From assembly GCF_932526225.1 (NCBI RefSeq), contig NC_064044.1, positions 563,001-627,000 of the forward strand: a stretch of 64,000 nt of DNA, given 5' to 3'. Positions 10,901 through 22,300 of the stretch are shown one piece after another. The notes under the pieces were generated by a model. That model worked only from the letters and a program-made list of their open reading frames with translations, did no database searches and was not told the origin of the DNA. The stretch comes from Nematostella vectensis (Eukaryota > Cnidaria > Anthozoa > Actiniaria > Edwardsiidae). Both the position numbers and the translations under genes were made by a program. The stretch's first letter is position 1, and every line of letters begins with the position of its first letter.

Positions 10901-13900
10901 ATTTATAATCAGTTTAATGTAACGCTTAAAATATTCAAATCCGGTCTTGTATTGTAACATCTATATTTTTACAACCGAGTATCTGAGGCCTAGTATAGAT
11001 TCAACTCTTTTTATGTGCCGCTTCAGATATAACTGAATATGCAAATGAATATGAAACAATAACAAGGGAGCATGAAAAGAACGGCGTCTATGCCCGACTC
11101 TTAGTTCTTACCTATAAAGTCATTTGATCCAAAAGGCCTGACGAAGGAAATCTTTGGCGAGAACTGTGATGGCTTTGCCGGCATTGTCTTACACAAAGCC
11201 ACATTTTTGCAGATAACGGTGAAACAGCTCACACCCAGCATGAAAGCGAGGTTGCACATTGGCTTTTCGCAGCAGATTCTACGGCATTGCGTCATGTCTG
11301 TCACCTTGCCGTTGTCGTGGAAACTGCCAGCATTGAGCCCGCCTACTAGGGTAACCTGCTCTTCAATCTTCGTGTTTGGGCAACTGGGCGCGGGCTTTGG
11401 AATAGCAGACTTTGTTGATGGAGCTGAAACGAATTATCAAACATGACAAGTCTTTTGCGACGCCTAACATGTCCAGAACAAGATAAATTTTGATGCAGAA
11501 TATGATAGCATGCAAACGCAAGATACAGTCGATTGACAAACGTTTGTCGTCAACCGGCTTCGGAGTAGGATTCTGGCAAATCAACAACAACTGCACAAAC
11601 GTCCGACTAGCCCTTTTCACCCCTCCAATGTTACTTTACTCCCTTTCACACCCCTCCATTGTTACCTTGTTGCCTTTCCCACCCCTCCATTGTCACCTTG
11701 TTGCCTTTCCCACCCCCTATTTTCACCTTGTTGCCTTTCCCACCCCCTATTTTCACCTTGTTGCCTTTCCCACCCCCTATTTTCACCTTGTTGCCTTTCC
11801 CACCCCCTATTTTCACCTTGTTGCCTTTCCCACCCCCTATTTTCACCTTGTAGCCTTTCCCACCCCTTCATTGTCACCTTGTTGCCTTTCCCACCCCTTC
11901 ATTGTCACCTTGTTGCCTTTCCCACCCTTTCATTGTCACCTTGTTGCCTTTCACACCCTTTCATTGTCACCTTGTTGCCTTTCCCACCCCTTTATTGTCA
12001 CCTTGTTGCCTTTCCCACCCCCTATTTTCACCTTGTTGCCTTTCCCTCCCCCTATTGTCACCTTGTTGCCTTCCCCACCCCTTCATTGTCACCTTGTTGT
12101 CTTTCCCACCCCTCTATTGTCACCTTGTTGCCTTTCCCACCCCCTATTGTCACCTTGTTGCCTTTCCCACCCCCTATTTTCACCTTGTAGCCTTTCCCAA
12201 CCCTTCATTGTCACCTTGTTGCCTTTCCCACCCTTTCATTGTCACCTTGTTGCCTTCCCCACCCCTTCATTGTCACCTTGTTGTCTTTCCCACCCCTCTA
12301 TTGTCACCTTGTTGCCTTTCCCACCCCCTATTTTCACCTTGTTGCCTTTCCCACCCCCTATTTTCACCCTGTAGCCTTTCCCACCCCTTCATTGTCACCT
12401 TGTTGCCTTTCCCACCCTTTCATTGTCACCTTGTTGCCTTTCCCACCCTTTTATTGTCACCTTGTTGCCTTTCCCACCCCTTTATTGTCACCTTGTTGCC
12501 TTCCCCACCCCTCTATTATCACCTTGTTGCCTTTCCCACCCTTTCATTGTCACCTTGTTGCCTTTCCCACCCTTTCATTGTCACCTTGTTGCCTTTCCCA
12601 CCCCTTTATTGTCACCTTGTTGCCTTCCCCACCCCTTCATTGTCACCTTGTTGTCTTTACCACCCCTCTATTGTCACCTTGTTGCCTTTCCCACCCCTTT
12701 ATTGTCACCTTGTTGCCTTTCCCACCCCTTTATTGTCACCTTGTTGCCTTTCCCACCCCTTCATTGTCACCTTGTTGTCTTTACCACCCCCTATTTTCAC
12801 CTTGTTGCCTTTCCCACCCTTTCATTGTCACCTTGTTGCCTTTCCCACCCCCTATTTTCACCTTGTTGCCTTTCCCACCCCCTATTTTCACCTTGTTGCC
12901 TTTCCCACCCCCTATTTTCACCTTGTTGCCTTTCCCACCCCCTATTTTCACCTTGTTGCCTTTCCCTCCCCCTATTGTCACCTTGTTGCCTTCCCCACCC
13001 CTTCATTGTCACCTTGTTGCCTTCCCCACCCCTTCATTGTCACCTTGTTGTCTTTCCCACCCCTCTATTGTCACCTTGTTGCCTTTCCCACCCCCTATTT
13101 TCACCTTGTTGCCTTTCCCACCCCCTATTTTCACCTTGTAGCCTTTTCCACCCCCTATTTTCACCTTGTAGCCTTTCCCACCTCTTCATTGACACATTGT
13201 CGCCTCCTCCCCTCCATTTTCACCTTTTTGCCTTTCCAACCCCACCATTGTCACCTTGTTGCCTTTCCCACCCCCCCCCCCCCCCTCTATTGTCACCTTG
13301 TTGCCTTTCACTGCCCCCATTGTCACTTTCTTGCCTTTCCCAACCCTCCATGGCTACCTCGTTGCCTTTCCCACCCCTTCATTGTCACCTTGTTGCCTTT
13401 CCCACCCCTTCATTGTCACCTTGTTGTCTTTCCCACCCCTCTATTGTCACCTTGTTGCCTTTCCCACCCCCTATTTTCACCTTGTTGCCTTTCCCACCCC
13501 CTATTTTCACCTTGTAGCCTTTTCCACCCCCTATTTTCACCTTGTTGTCTTTCCCACCCCCTATTTTCACCTTGTAGCCTTTCCCACCTCTTCATTGAAA
13601 CATCGTCGCCTCCTCCCCTCCATTTTCACCTTTTTGCCTTTCCAACCCCACCATTGTCACCTTGTTGCCTTTCCCACCCCCCCCCCCTCCATTGTCACCT
13701 TGTTGCCTTTCACTGCCCCCATTGTCACTTTCTTGCCTTTCCCAACCCTCCATGGCTACCTCGTTGCCTTTCCCACCCCTTCATTGTCACCTTGTTGCCT
13801 TTCCCACCCCTTCATTGTCACCTTGTTGCCTTTCCCACCCCTTTATTGTCACCTTGTTGCCTTCCCCACCCCTTCATTGTCACCTTGTTGTCTTTACCAC

Positions 13901-16900
13901 CCCTCCATTGACACCTTGTTGCCATTACCACCCCTCCATCTTACCTTGTTCTGGCTTGTCCTTGTGCGGAGTCATTTTTCTATTCCAGACGTACGCTATC
14001 TGTGGGTTATATATAGACGGTTGCGCGGGGATAGTCGAGCACAAGTCCTTGGTGTAGCATTTGACGGAAAAGCAGTTTTGCCCTAACATGAAAGCAAGGT
14101 TGCAGGTAGGTTGCTGACAGCATAGGTCATAGCACTCGCCGATATTGTTGGCCTGAAAAGCAGATATTTATCGCTTAGACTTAAACAATACATGGTATAA
14201 TTAAGACGGATGGCACTGCATCGAATAACACTAGCCGATACTGTTGAGCTGGAAATAGGAAGTTTAAGGAACAAAATGGCAGAGAAAGCGTGACCCAAAA
14301 AAGTTATCATGCTTAGCGGTCAATTCTAAACTAGTTTAGATAGAATTGACATTTTTTTTGTAATCCCCAAAAAAAATAGATGCATGACATAGTAATAGCG
14401 AGATGTACGACATAGTAATAGCGACATGCACGACATAGTAATAGCGAGATGTACGATACAGTAATAGCGAGATGCACGAAATAGTAATAGCGACATGCAC
14501 GACATAGTAATAGCGAGATGTACGATACAGTAATAGAGAGATGCACGACATAGTAATAGCGATATGCACGACATAGTAATAGCGACAGGCACGACATAGT
14601 AATAGCGAGATGTACGACATAGTAATAGCGACTTGCACGACATAGTAATAGCGGGATGTACGATACAGTAATAGCGAGATGCACGACATAGTAATAGCGA
14701 GATGTACGACATAGTAATAGCGAGATGCACGACATAGTAATAGCGAGATGTACGACATAGTAATAGCGACTTGCACGACATAGTAATAGCGAGATGCAAG
14801 ACATAGTAATAGCGACATGCACGAAATAGTAATAGCGACATGCACGACATAGTACTAGCGACTTGCACGATATAGTAATAGCGACATGCACGACATAATA
14901 ACAGCGAATTGCACGATATAGTGATAGCAAAATGCACGACATAGTAATAGCGAGATGCACGATATAGTAATAGCGAGATGCACGATATAGTAAAAGCGAG
15001 ATGCACGATATAGTAATAGCGAGATGCACGATATACTAATAGCGAGATGCACGATATAGTAATAGCGAGATGTACGATATAGTAATAGCGAGATGCACGA
15101 TATAGTAAAAGCGAGATGCACGATATAGTAATAGCGATATGCATAATATTAAGTAAGCATCAGCTACCGTACAAGAAATAGCTTAGTTATACCAGAGTTT
15201 TGTGTCTACCGCAAAATGGTTGAAACCTCTTAGACACAATGCATTTCTACTTTTCAAATTACCCTTGCCGTCTTAATTTGTTGCTGCCTTAGCATCTGAC
15301 ATAAAGATCGTCGTCATTTCCGGTTTCGACCGCTGACTACCTATAGACCAGGCCCGTTCCCAGGATTGGACGAGGGGGGAGGGGAGGGGCGCTCAGTCAT
15401 AGGTGTAATATGGCATAGTATTTGAAAAATTACTTAATAAGAAAATAAGAAATGACCCAGCTTTTGCATACTGCGCACCCCCTCCCCCAACCCCACTGTG
15501 TACGCGCCTGTGGTTAGCCGTCATACCTTCCCGGTGTCTGTGAAATCCCCTGCCTTGAGCCCACCCTTAAGGGTCACTTTTGACATTAGTTTCATCGGGC
15601 TGCATTTATAGTTGGAATTGACGTCATCTTTGACATTGACTACACAAGAGGGCAAAACTGATGTTAAACCAAGAAAACAAAAGTAACGGGCGAAGTTATT
15701 CAAGAAAACACCACACACAATTTGGTGCAAAAAATGCGAAACACACAATATGCACACAAGTAATTAGTCAAACTTGTGAAAGCAAATTGTACAATGAAAC
15801 ATTCGTAGACATTTTTGGTATTGGTAATCATGTGTCTTCGAGATTAATTTGAAAGTATTTTGTATGAGTGAGTTTTCAAAATCTCATTCCGTTCCACCTT
15901 CCTTTCCTGCTCATTCTATTCCTCGTTCCATTTTCATTCCATTCCTCTCTCTATTTCTCTCCCATTTCATCTTCCATCCCACCTTAGAGAGTTCGTACTT
16001 ACTTGTGTGTTTGACGCCTTCACTGTTCCATCGTGAGACATAAGCAATTGCCGGATTATACGGAGAGGGTTTAGCTTTCTGCAAGTCGCAGCTTTTAACG
16101 TCCGAGCACCCGACGAGATAGCACCGGCTGCGCAATAAGAACGCCAAGTCACACTGCGCATACCCACAACACCTGTCCGCGCATTCTCTCATGTCAGCTA
16201 CCGCACCAACGTCCTTGTATGTGCCCGCTTTGATGCCTCCCTTGAGAGTCACCTGGAAGTGCATTTTTCCCGCCTTGCACTGGCCCGCCAGTCCGGGACT
16301 AATGTTTGCTGGGTGATTATCTACTTGCGCCTTCGGTGCCACAGTAGTCATACCAGCGGTCCTGCCGCTCGCAGGGCCCATATTCGGAGGGTGTCCTGGG
16401 ATGATACCCTTTGCTTGTGGGTTGATGCCAAGGGTATTGATTAGCGGCGCTTTTGCAGCTTGCTTGAAAGTAGGGGTGTTGTGTGTCGGGATCCCAGCGA
16501 GAGCAAGCGGTGACTTGCCTTCTGTTTGAGAACATGTTAAAACAACCAGTTTAAACAAGAGAAATCAAAGTATATATTTCTTTGGTGAACAATCTTATAT
16601 GGGATATTTTGTGTGATTGATGGAATTACAAAATGCAAGCTGGAATTCAGAATATCTTGGGGACGAAAATCAATTTTTTTAATTAATAGAATAAAACTCC
16701 CTCAGCATAAGAACGCTGTAAAAAGTTTAAATTTAGATCTCATCGTTTAGGTGGTGGAGCGAAGCAAATATTTTATTCACAATTATTTGAAGAGGGTTCA
16801 AAGGTTCTTATTATTTTTAATTTATTATTCGCTGTTTTTCCATCCCCTCTGTTTATAGTTGACCGTGTTGTTTTGATTGATTGCGTTGTTTACGATTAAA

Positions 16901-18010
16901 AAGTCCCCTTTACAATTCACCCGACCTGTCGCTACTGAAAGGCGATTTCTGGTGGCCGCACACAAATATATCTCTTCCTTACTCTAATTAAACATTAAAT
17001 GGGCAGCACAAATGACTGCTATTTTTCGCTTCAATGAAAACTACTTAGAGCGAGACTTTTTCGTAGTACACTCAGTTCTCAGCTGCTTCAAATCCTTACT
17101 TTGGGTCTAGATCTATATTTTCTAATTTTCTTAAAACAAGTTTTTCGACGTTTTTATGTAAAGGATCTCAAAATAAAAATTAGAGACAAATGTCTCTATC
17201 GCGACTCCAAGTTATCAAGTTAGCGTGAACATGTTTATGTCGATAGCAAATAAAGCTTTGGGGAAAAAATTAAAGGCTAAAATTTGAGACTTTGATTTAT
17301 CTGCGTTTCATTCAAGCGAGTTCAAGTTTCTTCGCAAAAAACCTAATGATGTGATAAAGCTAGTGATATAGGATTTCTGTGTGGATGAGCGTTCCTAATG
17401 ATGTGATAAAGCTAGTGATATAGGATTTCTGTGTGGATGAGCGTTCCTAATGATATGATAGAACTAGTGATATAGGATTTCTGTGTGGATAAGCGTTCCT
17501 TATGATATGACAGAACTAGTGATATAGGATTTCTGTGTGGATAAGCGTTCCTAATGATATGATAGAACTAATGATATAGTATTTCTGTGTGGATGATGAA
17601 CATACCTTTCTTCTTTCCCGTCCGAACGTGCGCTATTAGCACCTTGGTATCGGAAGTATCGGTCGTGGTGGATTCGCACTCCGCGTCGCTTACACATTCC
17701 ACTCCATAGCATTTCATGTTGGACAGAAACGCGACATCGCACGAGGATGTCTTACAGCAAAGTTCAATACACGAAGCCATACTCGTGACTTTCGCCAGCT
17801 TACGAAATGTACCAGCGCCGATTCCTCCGCGTAACGTCACATTCTCCTCGATTTTAGTCTTTTTACATGCTTCTAGGTATTCACAGTTCGCTCCTGAGAA
17901 GAAATAAAGGCATTGCTAGGAAGAGGTCCGTTATGGTAGACTATTTAGCGTTGGACTTTCTTACCTTTCAAGCCGATCCACGCGAAAAAAAACAAAAAGC
18001 CAAGAAACAT
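4793..18010 (-). CDS. Seven-MANSC-domain type I membrane protein (14 exons)
   Basis: Exons in transcript order: 18010-17965, 17893-17606, 16521-16003, 15657-15527, 14152-13945, 11423-11112, 10564-10346, 10187-9870, 9467-9286, 8856-8520, 8075-7737, 6210-6050, 5721-5520, 4935-4793. They join in frame to about 1,134 codons plus stop. A signal peptide is followed by seven copies of the pattern C-x3-CC-x4-C-[DN]-[VIL]-A-[FY]-x5-C-[YF]-x-V-x-C-x5-C, each preceded by a V[TS]L-x-G strand. This is the MANSC/MANEC extracellular module known from HAI-1, LRP11 and KIAA0319. A Pro/Thr/Gln-rich linker sits between domains 4 and 5, and one membrane helix lies near the C-terminus. Five domains are single phase 1-1 exons; domains 3 and 7 are split by a phase-0 intron at the same site, which is typical of exon duplication. 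Exon 7 has an alternative donor at 10275 that would shift phase, so I chose 10346. The function is unknown; a surface adhesion or protease-interaction role is only suggested by the family. Confidence 0.85.
5172..5535 (-). repeat. 65-66 bp array containing the 5' splice site of MANSC exon 13
   Basis: About five and a half units. The last 45 bases of exon 13 (coding FAYMDRHQAQPVKE) plus the donor GG|GTAGGG recur in each unit, with changes, down the intron toward 5172. The real donor, at 5520/5519, is simply the unit nearest the exon. Confidence 0.8.
6211..6490 (-). repeat. 56-bp array containing the 3' splice site of MANSC exon 12
   Basis: Five units at exact 56-nt spacing on the minus strand: acceptor-like dinucleotides lie at 6211, 6267, 6323, 6379 and 6435, each in the context [TC]TGTAG|G. 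The functional acceptor feeding exon 12 is the one at 6211; the unit continues a few bases into the exon (the TGATATC block). Confidence 0.8.
6700..7095. repeat. 63-65 bp minisatellite in MANSC intron 11
   Basis: Six units of the form starting GTAATGTGAAACATTTACA, alternating two subtypes (one with TCATAGTCATCAAATG, one with TCATAATTATGAAATG), which gives a partial two-unit higher-order pattern. Confidence 0.9.
7266..7640. repeat. 45-bp minisatellite in MANSC intron 11
   Basis: Five near-identical 45-bp units containing GTTGCTGTTGTTGCTGTTAT, then shorter degenerate ones. This is the third array in the same 1.5 kb intron. Confidence 0.9.
7646..7712. repeat. Dispersed repeat, copy 1 (partner near 34.25 kb)
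   Basis: The segment TTTTGCCGC ... ACCACACAAAA-like ... GTCACGTGAT[CT]TCTTAGT is shared with 34252-34325 in the same orientation. It lies within 25 bases of the donor of MANSC exon 11. Probably a fragment of an interspersed element. Confidence 0.55.
8120..8300. repeat. Roughly 65-bp direct repeat in MANSC intron 10
   Basis: Nearly three units containing AATAGTCAAT and GATTGGTTATGACCCCTC. It ends about 45 bases short of the acceptor of exon 11, so it does not include the splice site. Confidence 0.75.
9286..10564 (-). CDS. Linker exons 7-9 of the MANSC gene, with coding minisatellites
   Basis: These three exons contain no MANSC cysteines. Exon 7 has three copies of an 8-residue QPITTSAP-like unit (24 bp). 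Exon 8 has three copies of an 11-residue QQSAMPALQTG unit (33 bp) at about 9915-10010. Exon 9 is Lys/Pro/Thr-rich and ends AAG|GTAATA. The region probably forms an extended, O-glycosylated stalk between the fourth and fifth MANSC domains. The near-identity of the units at DNA level suggests recent repeat expansion, so length polymorphism is likely. Confidence 0.75.
9470..9600. repeat. AT-rich roughly 33-bp repeat beside the acceptor of MANSC exon 9
   Basis: Four diverged units of AACAAATGATT followed by AATATAAATGAATAT run right up to the acceptor CTATAG at 9468; on the transcript strand they supply the pyrimidine-rich tract. Confidence 0.6.
9648..9870 (-). repeat. 36-bp array containing the 5' splice site of MANSC exon 8
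   Basis: Six units. Each carries [TC]CAG|GTACACACGTG on the minus strand, identical over the donor to the true exon 8 junction at 9870/9869. The 36-bp unit keeps the frame of exon 8 open through the whole array. Confidence 0.85.
11621..13944 (-). repeat. 2.3 kb array of 30-31 bp units containing the 5' splice site of MANSC exon 5
   Basis: About 75 units. On the minus strand each reads CAACAAG|GTGA[CA]AAT followed by GGGGTGGGAAAGG. The exon 5 junction is GAACAAG|GTAAGATGGAGGGGTGG, i.e. the first, slightly diverged unit. Subtypes (CCCCCTATTTTCA, CCCCTTCATTGTCA and others on the plus strand) are mixed in blocks, and a segment of about 400 bp with a poly-C tract is itself repeated near 13150-13330 and 13510-13760. 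Confidence 0.9.
14383..15145. repeat. 23-bp satellite in MANSC intron 4
   Basis: About 33 units of AGTAATAGCGAGATGCACGAC or close variants (TACGACATAG / CACGATATAG subtypes). It does not reach either splice site of its intron. Confidence 0.95.
17343..17597. repeat. 52-bp repeat abutting the donor of MANSC exon 2
   Basis: Five units of CTAATGATGTGATAAAGCTA followed by GTGATATAGGATTTCTGTGTGG and ATGAGCGTTC. The last unit stops about 8 bases from the donor at 17606/17605, so it abuts but does not contain the splice site. Confidence 0.85.
17965..18010 (-). CDS. Signal-peptide exon of the MANSC gene
   Basis: ATG at 18010 opens MFLGFLFFFAWIGLK, a short hydrophobic secretion signal, and ends in phase 1 at AAAG|GTAAG. 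The next exon begins after TTCTTCTCAG|G in the matching phase and leads within four residues to the first cysteine. An in-frame ATG, a hydrophobic core and a strong donor make this start convincing. The first intron is only 71 bp. Confidence 0.85.
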
Positions 18011-18445
18011 TTTTCTCCTTTGACGAAAGTCAAACTATTTTCGCTTCTTTACGAAATTCATGCTTGCCATAGCTATTATTCAAACGCACCAAAAGTAGTC
18101 TAAAAAGTACAAAAAGGTACGAAAGCTTCATTTTCTTTTGATTTTAACCATATTTTTGTCATCTATTTGTCTTTCCCTGTTCCAATTTTTACCCGAACCC
18201 ATCGGAAACAATGGGGAATTACATCATGAGCGACCAAGGTCTTGACCAATCGGAGAACGCATCGGTGTCATGTGAGCAGCGGCTTGGAAGGGGGTTGAAG
18301 ATGAATGTTGATATGGTCTAGTGCACGCTCGACCTGCATGTCATCATAGAATAAGAATTCATTGGAGTGCTTAGTTGTTGATGGGGCAGGTGCCTTGAAT
18401 CACCTGTCAGGCGAGACCCCTAAAAAAACCCATTCTACGACTCTC
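18011..18445. other. Upstream region of the MANSC gene
   Basis: No exon recognised. It must contain the promoter and 5' leader of the minus-strand MANSC gene; I see no clear TATA box or initiator that would place the start. Confidence 0.4.
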
Positions 18446-18825
18446 TCCTAGGACTGTTTACACTGGCAATTCTTATTGCGCGGCACAAACTGCGATTTTC
18501 ACGGTGATTTTTATTGCACTAAAATAGCAAGGGTAAACACCCTGCAATTCCACGCGATTCCACGCTGACATCTCGAAACTTATGTGCAAATCGCTGCATC
18601 TCATACAGTAAGCTTATTTCTAAGATACTAGAATTGTCATTTTACTTGGAGTTGAATAGGCAAATAACATTGCAAAAATTTAACATTGCCTTGTTTGAAA
18701 TGGTTTGGGGCAATATGCGACTACTTTGACACCAATTTCGTCACATCCCAGGGCGATCTGAGATTGCAATATAAATCGCAGCTGATGTGCGACAAACTTT
18801 AGCAGTTTAAACAGCCTTTAGAATA
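18446..18825. mobile_element. MITE-like element with imperfect inverted termini
   Basis: The left end GGACTGTTTACACTGGCAA ... AACTGCGATTTT has an imperfect reverse complement at the right end (AAATCGCAGCTG ... AGTTTAAACAGCC). Size (about 380 bp), lack of coding and GCTGTTTA-type ends fit a non-autonomous hAT-like MITE. The target duplication is not clear. Confidence 0.4.
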
Positions 18826-19342
18826 CCCCGGTAGCAAATAACAAAACCATATAATAGTATAAGACACCCTCAAACTCGAATATTTATCCACTAACCAGCT
18901 GTTAATATGTTACAAATTCGGTAAAGAGACCACAAATGGTACTCAAGTATAATAAGGCCTGACTTATAGGCTTATACGTCAGTACGAGGCAGCTGCATGG
19001 TCTTGCGCCCTTTTAGCCATGTTCACCCGTGATTATAACGTGCTCAGGTGAGCCGATAAACCGTGACGAACCGTGAAAAGAAAGCGTTATTCCGCGTCAT
19101 TCTTCAGCCCGCGTTATTTGCCATAGAAACTACACAACACACTATTTGCGCAGGCGATCATTGGTTCCATATCATATAATACCTAAAGAGGTAAAAAAAA
19201 AACAAGCAAACAAAAACAGGAGCTTAGGCACTTTCCCTAATTCAACACAGCATGGAGCAATAACGTTCAGCATTTAGATTTTAGTGCGACAGACGTTTCT
19301 ACAATAGCGGTCTTAGGCGACCAGACGAAACACAAATGGGCA

Positions 19343-22300
19343 TTCTACGACACACATCCTATAACATCCTAGTACTGCTAAACACGATACAGCATCCTAG
19401 TACTGCGAAACACGATATAACATCATACTACTGCGACACACGATGTAGCATCCTAGTACTACGACACACGATATAACATCATAGTACTGCGACACACGAT
19501 ACAGCATCCTAGTACTACGACACACGATATAGTATCCAAGTACTACGTCATACGATATAACATCCTAGTACTACGACACACGATATAGCATTCTAGTACT
19601 ACGTCATACAATATAGCATCCAAGTACTAAGAAACACGATGTAGCATCCTAGTACTACGTCATACGATGTAGCATCCTAGTACTACGACACACGATATAA
19701 CATCCTAGTACTACGACACACGATATAGCATCCTAGTACTACGACACACGATATAGCATCCTATTACTGCGACACACGATATAACATCCTAGTACTACGA
19801 CACACGATGTAGCATCCTAGTACTACGACACACGATATAGCATCCTAGTACTACGACACACGATATAACATCCTATTACTGCGACACACGATATAACATC
19901 ATAGTACTACGACACACGATATAGCATTCTAGTACTACGACACACGATATAGCATCCTAGTACTACGACACACGATATAACATCCTAGTACTACGACACA
20001 CGATATAGCATCCTAGTACTACGACACACGATATAGCATCCAAGTACTACGACACACGATATAACATCCTATTACTGCGACGCACGATGTAGCATCCTAG
20101 TACTACGACACACGATATAACATCCTAGTACTACGACACACGATATAGCATTCTAGTACTACGACATACGATATAACATCCTAGTACTACGACACACGAT
20201 GTAGCATCCTAGTACTACGACACACGATGTAGCATCCTAGTACTACGACACACGATGTAGCATCCTAGTACTACGACACACGATATAACATCCTAGTACT
20301 ACGACACACGATGTAGCATCCAAGTACTACGTCATACGATATAACATCCAAGTACTACGTCATACGATATAACATCCTAGTACTACGACACACGATATAA
20401 CATCCTAGTACTACGACACACGATGTAGCATCCAAGTACTACGTCATACGATATAACATCCTAGTACTACGACACACGATATAACATCCTAGTACTGCGA
20501 AACACGATATAACATCCTAGTACTACGACACACGATATAACATCATAGTACTGCGACACACGATACAGCATCCTAGTACTACGACACACGATATAGTATC
20601 CAAGTACTACGTCATACGATATAACATCCTAGTACTACGACACACGATATAGCATCCTAGTACTACGACACACGATGTAGCATCCAAGTACTACGTCATA
20701 CGATATAGCATCCTAGTACTACGACACTTGATATAACATCCTAGTACTACGACACACGATATAACATCCAAGTACTACGTCATACGATATAACATCCTAG
20801 TACTAAGGCACACAATATAGCATCCTAGTACTACGACACACGATATAACATCCTAGTACTGCGAAACACGATATAGCATCCTAGTACTACGACACATCCT
20901 ATAACATCATAGTACTACGACACACGATGTAGCATCCAAGTACTACGTCATACGATATAACATCCTAGTACTACGACACACGATATAACATCCTAGTACT
21001 GCGACATACGATATAACATCCTAGTACTGCGAAACACGATATAGCATCCTAGTACTACGACACATCCTATAACATCATAGTACTACGACACACAATATAA
21101 CATCCTGGTACTACGACACACGATATAGCATCCTAGTACTACGACACACGATATAACATCCTAGTACTACGACACACGATATAACATCCTAGTACTACGA
21201 CACACGATATAGCATCCTAGTACTACGACACACGATATAACATCCTAGTACTACGACACACGATATAACATCCTAGTACTGCGAAACACGATATAGCATC
21301 CTAGTACTACGACACATCCTATAACATCATAGTACTACGACACACGATGTAGCATCCAAGTACTACGTCATACGATATAACATCCTAGTACTACGACACA
21401 CGATATAACATCCTAGTACTGCGACATACGATATAACATCCAAGTACTACGTCATACGATATAACATCCTAGTACTACGACACACGATATAACATCCTAG
21501 TACTACGACACACGATGTAGCATCCAAGTACTACGTCATACGATATAACATCCTAGTACTACGACACACGATATAACATCCTAGTACTGCGAAACACGAT
21601 ATAACATCCTAGTACTACGACACACGATATAACATCATAGTACTGCGACACACGATACAGCATCCTAGTACTACGACACACGATATAGTATCCAAGTACT
21701 ACGTCATACGATATAACATCCTAGTACTACGACACACGATATAGCATCCTAGTACTACGACACACGATGTAGCATCCAAGTACTACGTCATACGATATAG
21801 CATCCTAGTACTACGACACACGATATAACATCCTAGTACTACGACACTTGATATAACATCCTAGTACTACGACACACGATATAACATCCAAGTACTACGT
21901 CATACGATATAACATCCTAGTACTAAGGCACACAATATAGCATCCTAGTACTACGACACACGATATAACATCCTAGTACTACGACACACGATATAGCATT
22001 CTAGTACTACGACATACGATATAACATCCTAGTACTACGACACACGATGTAGCATCCTAGTACTACGACACACGATGTAGCATCCTAGTACTACGACACA
22101 CGATGTAGCATCCTAGTACTACGACACACGATATAACATCCTAGTACTACGACACACGATGTAGCATCCAAGTACTACGTCATACGATATAACATCCAAG
22201 TACTACGTCATACGATATAACATCCTAGTACTACGACACACGATATAACATCCTAGTACTACGACACACGATGTAGCATCCAAGTACTACGTCATACGAT

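Noticed and set aside
11490-14086. Long open frames rich in Pro, Cys, Ser and Leu on the plus strand
   Set aside because: They are translations of the 30-31 bp intronic array and exist in all three plus frames; no coding signal beyond the repeat.
14326-15144. Overlapping Tyr/Ser/Ile/Leu-rich open frames
   Set aside because: Three frames are open at once because the 23-bp satellite lacks stops; they read the array in intron 4 of the MANSC gene.
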